A stretch of DNA of 64,000 nt. It comes from Pseudofulvimonas gallinarii. Its GTDB lineage: Bacteria; Pseudomonadota; Gammaproteobacteria; Xanthomonadales; UBA2363. The stretch covers positions 62,001 through 126,000 of the forward strand of contig NZ_SMAF01000005.1 of assembly GCF_004343305.1 (NCBI RefSeq). Reading direction: 5' to 3'. The position numbers and the translations under genes are program-made. The notes beneath the pieces are model-generated. The model was not told where the DNA came from and searched no databases. It worked only from the letters and a program-made list of their open reading frames with translations. Positions within the stretch are counted from its first letter, which is position 1. The number at the start of each line of letters is the position of its first letter. Positions 42,591-51,209 of this stretch are shown piece after piece.

Positions 42591-45059
42591 ATGAGCGCTA
42601 GCATGGCCGGCATGGATACGGCTTCCTGTTTCCATTGCGGCGAACCCTTGCCCGCTTCGCCGGTCGTCGTCCGCATCGGCGACCACGACCACCCGATGTG
42701 CTGCAGCGGCTGCGCCGCCGCCGCGAGCTGGATCAGCGACGCCGGGCTCGACGACTATTACCGCCTGCGCAGCGCCGACGGCCTGCGCGTCGACGTGGCG
42801 GACAGCGATTTCTCGGCCTGGGATCGTGCCGACGTCCTTGCCGCGCATGCGCGCGGCGACGAGCGCGAACGCGGGATCACCGTACTGGTCGAAGGCATCC
42901 GCTGCGCCGCCTGTGCCTGGCTGATCGGCCGCGCGCTGTCGCCGATGCCCGGCGTCGTCGAAGCCGAAGCCAACGCCGTCACCGGTCGCCTGCAGCTGCG
43001 CTGGCAGCCGGAAAAGACCGCGCTGAGCGTGCTGCTGCAGCGCCTGGCCAGCCTCGGCTACCGGCCGCACCTCGCCACCGGTGAAGCCACCGAACAGGCC
43101 CGCCGCGCCGAACGCCGCGACCTGCTCAAGCGCCTGCTGGTTGCCGGCCTGGGCACGGTGCAGGCGATGATGATGGCCGAGGCGCTGTACCTGGATTTCC
43201 ACAACACCATGCCGGTCGCCACCCGCGACTTCATGCGCTGGCTGTGTTTCGCCCTGTCGACGCCGGTGGTGTTCTATTCCGGGCAACCCTTCCTGCGCGG
43301 CATGGCCAACGAGCTGCGCCTGCGTCGCTTTGGCATGGATACGCTGATCGCCAGTTCGGTGCTCATCGCCTGGGCCGCCAGCGTGCTGGAAACGTTCCGC
43401 GGCGGACCGCACGTCTGGTACGACGCCGCGGTGATGTTCGTGCTGTTCCTGCTGGTCGCCCGCTACCTGGAGCGCATGGCGCGACAACGCGCGCAGGCGG
43501 CCGTCGACACGCTGGCACGCGCGCGTCCGGCGCTGGCCTGGCGGGAAACGCATGACGGCCAGAGTGAACAGGTGCCGCTGCACGCGCTGGCCATCGGCGA
43601 CATCGCCCGCGTGCGTGCCGGCGATACCGTACCGGCCGACGGCATCCTGCTCGAAGCGCCCGGCGAATTCGACGAGGCGCTGCTCAGCGGCGAATCACGG
43701 CCGGTGCTGCACCAGCCCGGTGACACCGTCCTCGCCGGCAGCCTGGCGGTGAACAGTCCGGCCCGACTTCGCGTCGAGCGCACCGGCCAGGACACGGTGC
43801 TGTCCGATCTTGTGCGACTGGTCGAACAGGCCCAGGCGCAGCGGCCGCAACTGGCGCGGGTCGCCGACGCCATCGCCAGCCGCTTCGTACTCGGACTTCT
43901 GCTCTCGGCGGTGGTGATTGCCGTCGCCTGGCGCTTCCACCAGCCCGATCGCGCGCTTGAGGTGACGCTGGCGCTGCTCATCATTTCCTGCCCCTGCGCG
44001 CTGTCGCTGGCGATTCCCGCCGCGCTGGCCGCCAGCCATGCGCGCCTGGCGTCCATGGGCGTGCTGGTGCTGGGCAACGAAGGGCTGGACACGCTGGCAC
44101 GCGCCGACATCATCGTGCTCGACAAGACGGGGACGCTGAGCACCGGCCGCCAGCGCATCGACGACATCGAAACGCGGGGCGATCTCGACGCGACGCAGGT
44201 GCAGGCGATCGCCGCCGCGCTGGAGCGGCACAGCAGCCACCCCATCGCTTCGGCCTTCACGTCCAACGCAGGCGCAACGCCGCTGCGTGCCGGCGACGTG
44301 ACGATCACGCCCGGCGCCGGCCTGGAAGGCCGCATTGCGGGCGTCCACTACCGCCTCGGCCGCGCCGATTTCGCACTGGGTCCGGCCGCACGCGTCGATG
44401 GCGACCGCATCTGGCTGTCGCGCATCGACAACGACGACACGCCGACGGCGCTGGCCGGCTTCCGTGTCGGCGACGACCTGCGTCCCTGCGCCGCCGACGC
44501 CATGGCACGACTTCGCGCGCAGCAGCTCGAACTGGTCATCCTCAGTGGTGACGGACCCGCCGCCGTCGCCGATGTCGGCGCGCGTCTCGGCATCGCCGAC
44601 CGGCGCGCGCGTCAGCGGCCGCAGGACAAGCTCGACGCCGTGCGTGCACTGCAGGACGAAGGCCACGTCGTCGCGATGCTAGGCGACGGTATCAACGATG
44701 CGCCGGTGCTGGCGGGCGCTGACGTCTCCATCGCCCTTGGCCACGGCGCGCCGAATGCACATCGCGCCGCCGACATCGTGCTGCTGGGTGATTCGCTGCT
44801 GCGCGTGCCGCAGACCATCGATATCGCCCGCCGTTGCCGCCGTGTCATCCGCCAGAATCTCGCCTGGGCCGCGGCCTACAACCTGATCGCCCTGCCCATC
44901 GCCGCGCTTGGCCTGGTGACGCCGTGGCTCGCCGCGCTGGGCATGGCCGCGTCGTCGCTGATCGTCACCGGCAACGCGCTGCGCCTGTCGCGTTCACCTG
45001 CGGTCACCATGGCGCGCCTACCATCGGGCCACGAAGCTACGGAGCGCGCCGCGGCATGA
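42591..45059 (+). CDS. ccoI: Copper-translocating P1B-type ATPase CcoI (FixI)
   Basis: CcoI delivers copper for the CcoN active site. The 822-residue protein begins with a cysteine-rich domain (CFHCGEPL, MCCSGCAAA) and a heavy-metal-associated domain with GIRCAACAW. About eight helices include the metal-selectivity motif C467-P-C469 in ISCPCALSLA. The phosphorylated aspartate is D511 in DKTGT, followed by HSSHPIA and GDGINDAPV. Two alternative starts exist (42591, 42603). It overlaps ccoS by four bases. Confidence 0.97.
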   Translation: MSASMAGMDTASCFHCGEPLPASPVVVRIGDHDHPMCCSGCAAAASWISDAGLDDYYRLRSADGLRVDVADSDFSAWDRADVLAAHARGDERERGITVLVEGIRCAACAWLIGRALSPMPGVVEAEANAVTGRLQLRWQPEKTALSVLLQRLASLGYRPHLATGEATEQARRAERRDLLKRLLVAGLGTVQAMMMAEALYLDFHNTMPVATRDFMRWLCFALSTPVVFYSGQPFLRGMANELRLRRFGMDTLIASSVLIAWAASVLETFRGGPHVWYDAAVMFVLFLLVARYLERMARQRAQAAVDTLARARPALAWRETHDGQSEQVPLHALAIGDIARVRAGDTVPADGILLEAPGEFDEALLSGESRPVLHQPGDTVLAGSLAVNSPARLRVERTGQDTVLSDLVRLVEQAQAQRPQLARVADAIASRFVLGLLLSAVVIAVAWRFHQPDRALEVTLALLIISCPCALSLAIPAALAASHARLASMGVLVLGNEGLDTLARADIIVLDKTGTLSTGRQRIDDIETRGDLDATQVQAIAAALERHSSHPIASAFTSNAGATPLRAGDVTITPGAGLEGRIAGVHYRLGRADFALGPAARVDGDRIWLSRIDNDDTPTALAGFRVGDDLRPCAADAMARLRAQQLELVILSGDGPAAVADVGARLGIADRRARQRPQDKLDAVRALQDEGHVVAMLGDGINDAPVLAGADVSIALGHGAPNAHRAADIVLLGDSLLRVPQTIDIARRCRRVIRQNLAWAAAYNLIALPIAALGLVTPWLAALGMAASSLIVTGNALRLSRSPAVTMARLPSGHEATERAAA

Positions 45060-45295
45060 ACATCCTGCTGGTGCTGATCCCGGTCAGCCTGCTTCTCATC
45101 GGCTTCGCCGTATGGGCGTTCTTCTGGGCAGTGAACCATGGCCAGTTCGATGATCTGGAAACCCCGGCGCTGCGCATTCTCGAAGAAGACCCGCCGCCGC
45201 TGGGCAGCGGCGCAATGCCCAAGCCGGGCGACGACGACGAACGCGCCAGCGGCGACAGCAGGCGCGATGGCCATGGCGCGCAGCGCGGCGACTGA
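45056..45295 (+). CDS. ccoS: cbb3-type oxidase assembly protein CcoS
   Basis: A 79-residue protein with one membrane helix (about 2-25) and the family ending of that segment: AFFWAVNHGQFDDLETPALR, followed by an acidic tail (LEEDPPP). CcoS is needed to insert haem b and copper in CcoN. It is coupled to ccoI by ATGA. Confidence 0.93.
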   Translation: MNILLVLIPVSLLLIGFAVWAFFWAVNHGQFDDLETPALRILEEDPPPLGSGAMPKPGDDDERASGDSRRDGHGAQRGD

Positions 45296-45298
45296 ACC

Positions 45299-46054
45299 GT
45301 GCCCATCGACCTCATCACCCTCGGCGCCGCGCTGCTTACCGGACTGATCGGCGGCGTGCACTGCCTGGTGATGTGTGGCGGCGTCGCCACCGGACTGGCC
45401 GCCGCCAGCCGCGCTCCAGGCGATGCGCCCGTCACCGGTCGCGCCGCCTTGAACGCGGCGCTGGCGCTGAACATCGGCCGCGTCATCGGCTATTCGATCG
45501 GCGGTCTGCTGGTCGGCGTGTTCGGCACCGTGCTGGTGCAAGGGCTGGACCTGCCGCGACTGATGTTCGCCCTGCGCCTGGCGGTCGGCCTGGTCCTGAT
45601 ACTCGTTGGCCTGCGCCTGCTCGGCGGCCGCGACCGACTGGGTGCCGTCGGCCGCATCGGTCGCGCGATCTGGCCGACGCTGCAGAAACTCGGCCGCGGC
45701 CTGCTGCCCGCCGACCGCGCCTGGAAGCGACTCGTCCTCGGCGCACTGTGGGGCTGGCTGCCCTGCGGCCTGTCATGGTCGATGCTGCTGGTGGCGCTGT
45801 TCACCGTCGATCCGCTCAACGCCACGCTGACCATGGCCGCCTTCGGCACCGGCACACTGCTGACCATGGTACCCGTCACCTGGGGCAGCGCCCGCCTCGC
45901 CCGCCGCCTCGCGCAACCACGCCTGCGCCGCAGCCTCGGTGCCCTGGTCATCGCCGCCGGCAGCCTCACCGTCTTCGCCCCCTGGCTGATTCACGTCCCG
46001 GCCCTGCACGACCTGCTCAGCGCCCTGGGTTGTCGCACCCTGCCCCCTTCCTGA
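45299..46054 (+). CDS. Sulfite exporter TauE/SafE-family membrane protein of the cco cluster
   Basis: The 251-residue protein has six to seven membrane helices. The N-terminal GGVHCLVMCGGVATGL and the later WGWLPCGLSWSML pair cysteines inside membrane segments, as in COG2836-type proteins (DsbD-like core) that commonly follow ccoS. A role in copper or electron handling for the oxidase is inferred. The start is GTG at 45299, only three bases after the ccoS stop; no closer ATG exists. Confidence 0.85.
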   Translation: MPIDLITLGAALLTGLIGGVHCLVMCGGVATGLAAASRAPGDAPVTGRAALNAALALNIGRVIGYSIGGLLVGVFGTVLVQGLDLPRLMFALRLAVGLVLILVGLRLLGGRDRLGAVGRIGRAIWPTLQKLGRGLLPADRAWKRLVLGALWGWLPCGLSWSMLLVALFTVDPLNATLTMAAFGTGTLLTMVPVTWGSARLARRLAQPRLRRSLGALVIAAGSLTVFAPWLIHVPALHDLLSALGCRTLPPS

Positions 46055-46096
46055 GTGACGGGCAGCCAATGGCTTGATCCAGTAGCCACCCGGTAG

Positions 46097-46106
46097 CATC
46101 ATGATG
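46097..46106. promoter_or_regulatory. Palindrome before the vapBC-like module
   Basis: CATCATGATG is a perfect 10-bp palindrome 26 bp before the antitoxin start, downstream of a TTGATC (46074-46079) that could be a -35 hexamer. Its place fits an autoregulatory operator bound by the antitoxin or toxin-antitoxin complex. Confidence 0.4.
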
Positions 46107-46132
46107 ATTCCGTTTTTGATGCCATTGCTGTC

Positions 46133-46384
46133 ATGCGAACCACAATCACTCTGGATCCGGATGTCGAAGCGCTGCTGAAACAGGCAATGCGCGAACAGGG
46201 CCGCCCGTTCAAGCAGGTGCTCAACGACGCGGTGCGGTCGGCACTGGCGACGCCCGCGAGTCCGCCACCGCCATTCCGGCAACAGGTGTTCTCCATGGGA
46301 CGTCCGCGAACCGACCTGACAAAAGCGTTGGCGCTGGCGGGAGAACTGGACGATCAGGACACCTTGGCGCGATACCGCCCATGA
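46133..46384 (+). CDS. vapB: VapB-type ribbon-helix-helix antitoxin
   Basis: The 83-residue protein starts MRTTITLDPDVEALLKQAM, a ribbon-helix-helix DNA-binding domain (about 1-42). A flexible tail follows (FSMGRPRTDLTKAL, then an acidic end) that would wrap the toxin. It overlaps the PIN-domain gene by four bases (ATGA), the standard antitoxin-toxin order. Confidence 0.85.
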   Translation: MRTTITLDPDVEALLKQAMREQGRPFKQVLNDAVRSALATPASPPPPFRQQVFSMGRPRTDLTKALALAGELDDQDTLARYRP

Positions 46385-46827
46385 GAACACCCGATGTCAA
46401 CATCCTGCTCTACGCCGTCAATGCCGACTGCGCACAGCAGGCCATCGCCACGCGCTGGCTTGAACAGGCCTACGACGAATCGGGCGGCATCGCGTTCGCC
46501 TGGGTCGCGCTGCTCGGCTTCGTGCGCATCGCGACACGGCGCGGGATCTACCCGAACCCGTTGTCGCTGGATCAGGCATTGGGCCAGGTGGATACATGGC
46601 TGCACCATCCACGCGCGCGTCTGCTGCATCCGACCGATCGTCATGCCGCGGTGCTGGCGCGCCTGCTGATCGGAGCTGGACGTGGCGGTGACCTGGTAAC
46701 CGATGCCCATCTGGCCGCACTGGCCATCGAGCACAGCGCGACGCTGGGCACTTTCGACCGCGACTTTGAACGCTTCCCCGGCCTGCGCGTGGATATCCTC
46801 GCGCACCCTGCCCTCCACGAGCGCTGA
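46381..46827 (+). CDS. vapC: VapC-type PIN-domain ribonuclease toxin
   Basis: The 148-residue PIN domain keeps the acidic triad: D5 in PDVNILLYA, an acidic pair in GDLVTDAHLAALA and D in LGTFDRDFERF. The pattern WVALLGFVRIATR is typical of the TA-system VapC subgroup. VapC toxins cleave tRNA or rRNA and are neutralised by VapB. The pair lies at the end of the cco cluster and before unknown minus-strand genes. Confidence 0.9.
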   Translation: MRTPDVNILLYAVNADCAQQAIATRWLEQAYDESGGIAFAWVALLGFVRIATRRGIYPNPLSLDQALGQVDTWLHHPRARLLHPTDRHAAVLARLLIGAGRGGDLVTDAHLAALAIEHSATLGTFDRDFERFPGLRVDILAHPALHER

Positions 46828-46963
46828 TCGCGCTGCGGGCATCCGGAAGTAGCCCGGGTAAGCGGAGCGCGCCCGGGACAGTTACATGCACCGCCGAAAA
46901 CGTAATCAACGCGACACGCTGACCCGCGCCAGGTAGTGAAACGGTGGTTTGATGTCGTCCGGC

Positions 46964-47320
46964 CTATGGCGCCTCGAGAATCGCAACCATCCGCCCGACA
47001 GCGGCGTCCAGAGCCTGCCCGGCGTCATCCTGACGATCCGGCTTGGCGAGCGCAAAGACCTCGGTCACCAATCTGCGAAAAGTCTCGGCAGCCACTCCAT
47101 CCGCCGTCACATCCAACTCCCCGCACAGCCAGCCCGATATGCGAAGCTTGATCAGTGGCGCATCCAGAACACCGTAGTCGTGCGGTGCGGACGTTGCATG
47201 CCGGATGCCTTCTGTAACCACCTTTACAAGATCGTTTGCCAATCGTGGGTTCAAATCGACCCCATGAATGATCTCGCCTTGGCCAGCGGGCGATGTGTCC
47301 GGCTCTGCTTCGCCCCGCAT
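46964..47320 (-). CDS. Unknown 118-residue protein
   Basis: I do not recognise this protein. It is soluble and acidic with mixed helix and strand (ADGVAAETFRRLVTEVFALA). The ATG at 47320 overlaps the stop of the preceding gene as TGATG, and GGAGAA stands about 8 nt before it, so translational coupling decides this start over the GTG at 47332. Composition is somewhat less GC-rich than the neighbours. Confidence 0.55.
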   Translation of the reverse strand: MRGEAEPDTSPAGQGEIIHGVDLNPRLANDLVKVVTEGIRHATSAPHDYGVLDAPLIKLRISGWLCGELDVTADGVAAETFRRLVTEVFALAKPDRQDDAGQALDAAVGRMVAILEAP

Positions 47321-47634
47321 CAGGTTCTCCACAATGCGCCGTCCAGCCTGACGATGAATAGCCGGTCATCGACCAGGCGATAACCCATGGCCTCCAGCGT
47401 ATTCGTGTGCATTCCGGTTATCGACAGTCGTGCATCGCCCGGAACGTGACTATCGATTGAGGCCTCAACCTTTGCCCAGGACCCGTCGTACCCGCTGCAC
47501 GGATTGATGCCCATGCCCAAGACTGGCCGGTTCTGACCAGCCGGTGGAGAAAGGACGCCTGCGCGTTTTGACGGCAACAATGCAACGACAACGACCCGAA
47601 CAAGCGCAATGGCGAACCCGGCAAGAAGCACCAC
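47320..47634 (-). CDS. Unknown 104-residue protein with N-terminal hydrophobic segment
   Basis: The product begins with a hydrophobic stretch (VLLAGFAIALVRVVVVALL) that is either a signal anchor or a signal peptide, then a polar domain with DGSWAKVEASIDSH and GYRLVDDRLFIVRLDG. No family is recognised. The start is GTG at 47634 with a modest AAGGG before it and could differ. It is coupled to the next gene by TGATG; both lie between vapC and the permease. Confidence 0.5.
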   Translation of the reverse strand: MVLLAGFAIALVRVVVVALLPSKRAGVLSPPAGQNRPVLGMGINPCSGYDGSWAKVEASIDSHVPGDARLSITGMHTNTLEAMGYRLVDDRLFIVRLDGALWRT

Positions 47635-47684
47635 CCTTCGAGGCGCAGCCGTTCCCGCTTATTGAGGCGGGCCGACATCGTGCA

Positions 47685-49121
47685 TCAGCCTTCGCGGTTG
47701 AGCTTGCTGTGGCGCATGCCGTAGCCGAAGTAGATGACCAGGCCGATCAGCAGCCAGATCCCGAAGCGCTCGTAGGTCTGCCACGGCAGGCCGGAGATCA
47801 GCCAGATCGAGAAGCCGATGCCGATGATCGGCACCAGCGGCACGAACGGCGTGCGGAAGCCGCGCTTCACGTCGGGACGCGTGCGACGCAGGACCATTAT
47901 GGCGCTGCAGATGACGATGAAGGCGGCCAGCACGCCGATGTTGACCAGTTCGGCCAGTTCACCCAGCGGCAGCGCACCGGCGACCAGCCCCGTGAGCACA
48001 CCCAGCAGCAGCGTCGGACGATACGGCGTGCCGTATTTCGGGTGAGTTTTTGCGAACCACGCCGGCAGCAGGCCGTCGCGCGCCAGCGCGAACCAGATGC
48101 GCGCCGCGGCAAGCATGAAGGCGAACACCACCGAGATGATGCCGGTGATGGCGGTAACCGAAATTGCCGCGCTCACCCATGTCAGCCCGATGGAGGTGAA
48201 GGCATTGGCGACCGGCGCATCGTTGCCCAGCGTCGAGTAGTGGGCGACACCGGTCAGCACCATGGAGATGGTCAGGTACAGCGCCATGGAGATGCCCAGC
48301 GACAGCAGGATCGCGCGCGGCAGGTCACGCTGCGGATCCTTGGCTTCCTCGGCCGCGGTCGTCAGCGTGTCGTAGCCGAATACGGCGAAGAACACCACGG
48401 CCGCAGCGGTGACGACACCGGAGAAACCATAGCGGCCGACGCCATCGGCATCGACGATGCGCTCGGGGATGAAGGGGACCCAGTTGTCCGGGTCGACATA
48501 GAACACGCCGACGCCGATGATCAGTGCCACGCCGATGATCTTGACGATCACGACCAGCGTGTTCAGGCGCGCGCCGATCTCGGTACGCATGGTCAGCAGC
48601 ACGGCGATCGCCATCGCCACGAATGCGGCGATCACGTTGAAGTACCGGCCTTCGCCAGTGCCATAGGCGCCCTGCGCCCAGACCGGCAGGCCCAGGCCGA
48701 CCCGCTCGAGGATGTCCTGCACGTAGCCGGACCAGCCGCTGGCGACGGCCGCGACGATCAGCCCGTACTCCAGCAGCAGGTCCCAGCCGATCAGCCAGGC
48801 GGCGAACTCGCCGAGCACGGCATAACCGTAGGTGTAGGCGCTGCCGGTGACCGGAATCATGCCGGCGAACTCGGCGTAGCACAGCGCCGCCGCGGCGCTG
48901 GCGATGCCCGCGATGATGAAGGCGAGGGCCACGGCCGGGCCGGCATTGGCTGCCGCCTGCTGGCCGGCCAGCACGAAGATGCCGACGCCGATGATGCCGC
49001 CCAGTCCGATGCTGGTGAGCTGCCAGAGGCCGAGCACGCGGCGGAAATCGCGGCGACCGCCAAGGTCCGCCTGCAACTGCTCAATCGTCTTGTGCCGGGT
49101 CAGTCTGGCCAGCATCCCCAT
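47685..49121 (-). CDS. APC-family amino acid permease
   Basis: The 478-residue protein has 12 membrane helices. TSIGLGGIIGVGIFVLAG near residues 36-53 is the first-helix signature of amino acid-polyamine-organocation transporters, and the N-terminal RHKTIEQLQAD resembles YfnA/cationic amino acid transporter-like permeases. GYDTLTTAAEEAKDPQRDLP is the conserved cytoplasmic loop. The substrate is not determined by sequence alone. The gene stands alone; upstream is a 248-bp gap to the RCC1 gene on the other strand. Confidence 0.92.
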   Translation of the reverse strand: MGMLARLTRHKTIEQLQADLGGRRDFRRVLGLWQLTSIGLGGIIGVGIFVLAGQQAAANAGPAVALAFIIAGIASAAAALCYAEFAGMIPVTGSAYTYGYAVLGEFAAWLIGWDLLLEYGLIVAAVASGWSGYVQDILERVGLGLPVWAQGAYGTGEGRYFNVIAAFVAMAIAVLLTMRTEIGARLNTLVVIVKIIGVALIIGVGVFYVDPDNWVPFIPERIVDADGVGRYGFSGVVTAAAVVFFAVFGYDTLTTAAEEAKDPQRDLPRAILLSLGISMALYLTISMVLTGVAHYSTLGNDAPVANAFTSIGLTWVSAAISVTAITGIISVVFAFMLAAARIWFALARDGLLPAWFAKTHPKYGTPYRPTLLLGVLTGLVAGALPLGELAELVNIGVLAAFIVICSAIMVLRRTRPDVKRGFRTPFVPLVPIIGIGFSIWLISGLPWQTYERFGIWLLIGLVIYFGYGMRHSKLNREG

Positions 49122-49369
49122 GTTTCGCTCTCCCTGTGCGGACGGCGGTGGCGCCCGATGACGCGGCGATCATAGCCCGGAAGCCGCAAGGCTGGCAGGA
49201 CGCGCGCGTCGCGCGGCGCCATCGTCCTGGCGCGCGCTGGCGTGTTGCGATGCAACGCCAGCAGCGGCTGGCTCCGGCAGGCCACGGATGATGGACGGTT
49301 GACGGTCACGCGTCGTTTTTTGCGTCTGGACTGGCATTGGCCGCCCGGCCGTCCACACAGGATGTTTCG

Positions 49370-50683
49370 ATGCGCCCGTCTCCTTCCAAGCCCGCGAAAC
49401 CCGGATTCCTGCGCAGCCTCGATGGCGGACGCCGGCAACCGCCGGGACGTCGCCTGCTGTCGCGCGTCGCCGCCGCCGTCACGTGGACCGCCGTGGCTGT
49501 CGCGGTGACCGTGGATGTGGATGCAGCCGAGTCGGATCCCTGGATGGATGCCGGACGCGGCCTCGTGCTGACGCCGCTGCGCAACGTCGAGGCGATGGCC
49601 ACCGGCGGCACGCACACCTGTGCCCGGCTATCCAGCGGTTCACTGGTCTGCTGGGGCAACAATGCCGCCGGCCAGGTCGGCGACGGCAGCGGCGCACCGA
49701 TGCAGCCGTTGCCGGCGCGCGTGCGTGCGCTGGGCGGCTTTGTCACCGCCTTCAGCGCGGGCGCCGATCACACCTGCGCGGTCATGGCGGGTGCGGCGTA
49801 CTGCTGGGGCCGGAACGCGTCCGGGCAGCTCGGCAACGGATCGACCTTCGACCAGGGCGAACCCGTTGCGGTCACCGGCCTCGGCAGCGGCATCGCGACT
49901 GTCAGTGCCGGCGCCTTCCACAGCTGCGCGCTGACCAGCGGCGGTGGCGTGAAATGCTGGGGCCTGAACAGCGACGGCCAACTTGGCGACAACACGCTGA
50001 CACTGCGACCGACACCGTCGAACGTGGCCTCGCTGTCCAGCGGCGTCAGCGCCATCACCACCGGTTCGTACCACAGCTGCGCAATGACGACGGGCGGTGG
50101 CGTCAAATGCTGGGGCCGCAACGATTTCGGCCAGCTCGGCGACGGTACGCAGACCCCTCGCACGTCACCCGTCGATGTCAGCGGCCTGTCCAGCGGCGTG
50201 CGCGCGATCAGCGCCGGTGGCCTGCACACCTGCGCCGTCCTGGTCGCGGGCGGCGTGCGTTGCTGGGGATACAACCAGGACGGCCAGCTCGGCGACGGCA
50301 GCACCACGTTGCGGCTCACGCCGGTGAATGTCAGCGGTTTCAGCAGCGGTGGCCGCCTCATCGCCAGCGGCCTGTTCCACACCTGTGCCGCGACGTCGAC
50401 CGGCGCGGTGCGCTGCTGGGGCCAGAACAACGCCGGCCAGCTCGGCGACACGACGACCACGATGCGCACCACGCCGGTGAACGTCGAAGGCCTGTCCAGC
50501 GGCGTGGCCGTGCTCGCAAGCAGCCACCACCACACCTGTGCCGACCGGCCCGACGGACAGATGCGCTGCTGGGGCGGCAACGGTTCGGGACAGCTCGGCG
50601 ACTACACCACCACCAACCGCACGGTGCCGGTCAACGTGCTGCAGCGGGATTCGATTTTCGAACACGGGTTCGAGGCGCCCTAG
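49370..50683 (+). CDS. Exported seven-repeat RCC1-like protein (copy 1)
   Basis: The 437-residue protein has an N-terminal basic region and hydrophobic segment (about 32-52) that would act as a signal peptide. It then carries seven repeats of about 50 residues, each with CWG followed by N-x2-GQ(L/V)GD/N, and H(T/S)CA about 40 residues apart, as in RCC1/regulator-of-chromosome-condensation repeats. Seven copies would make a complete seven-bladed propeller. Each blade has two cysteines that could form disulfides outside the cytoplasm. The C-terminus is IFEHGFEAP, similar to two other exported proteins here. Bacterial relatives have no settled function. CACAGGAT precedes the ATG at 49370. Confidence 0.9.
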   Translation: MRPSPSKPAKPGFLRSLDGGRRQPPGRRLLSRVAAAVTWTAVAVAVTVDVDAAESDPWMDAGRGLVLTPLRNVEAMATGGTHTCARLSSGSLVCWGNNAAGQVGDGSGAPMQPLPARVRALGGFVTAFSAGADHTCAVMAGAAYCWGRNASGQLGNGSTFDQGEPVAVTGLGSGIATVSAGAFHSCALTSGGGVKCWGLNSDGQLGDNTLTLRPTPSNVASLSSGVSAITTGSYHSCAMTTGGGVKCWGRNDFGQLGDGTQTPRTSPVDVSGLSSGVRAISAGGLHTCAVLVAGGVRCWGYNQDGQLGDGSTTLRLTPVNVSGFSSGGRLIASGLFHTCAATSTGAVRCWGQNNAGQLGDTTTTMRTTPVNVEGLSSGVAVLASSHHHTCADRPDGQMRCWGGNGSGQLGDYTTTNRTVPVNVLQRDSIFEHGFEAP

Positions 50684-51209
50684 CCGTGCATTGCCGGGTC
50701 CGCCTCCGCTTGAAGCGGGGCCAGCGGATTTCCACGACCGCTGGAGCATCAGGCGGAGGCGGCGCTGCCCTTGCGCCGCAGGGGCGGATCAACCCTGACC
50801 CCTGCCAGCGGGTGACGCTGACGGCCCTGATCGTCTGCGATGCGTTCGCAGGGTTGCCCCGTGCAGGTTGCATCGACCGTCATCCCGGCACCTTTCCCGG
50901 CACCTCGCCCGCCACCCGGTGCGGAAGCGTGTGATCGGCGCGATCCGCTGACGTGCAACCGGCGCAATATGGCGAGGACAGCCGTGCCAGGCGCTCGCAC
51001 GTACTGCTGAACACCCTGGTGGCACCGTACGCCACGTCGCGGGCTCGGCCGGGCGACACGCCACGTCGCGCCGCACTGGCCCGGGACGGCCCTGCCCGAA
51101 TCGCGCGCCCATCCCCGCACCTGTAAGCCACGCATGTCGCAGTCCGCACGCGCGCCGCGTTATCCGGAAGTGACCGTGCTCCGAGCACTTCCGCACAGGA
51201 TTGGCCGTC
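50684..51209. other. 526-bp gap between the RCC1-like genes
   Basis: No gene is supported. The region ends in the same CACAGGAT ribosome-site context found before copy 1, and no clear terminator or promoter hexamers stand out. Confidence 0.5.
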
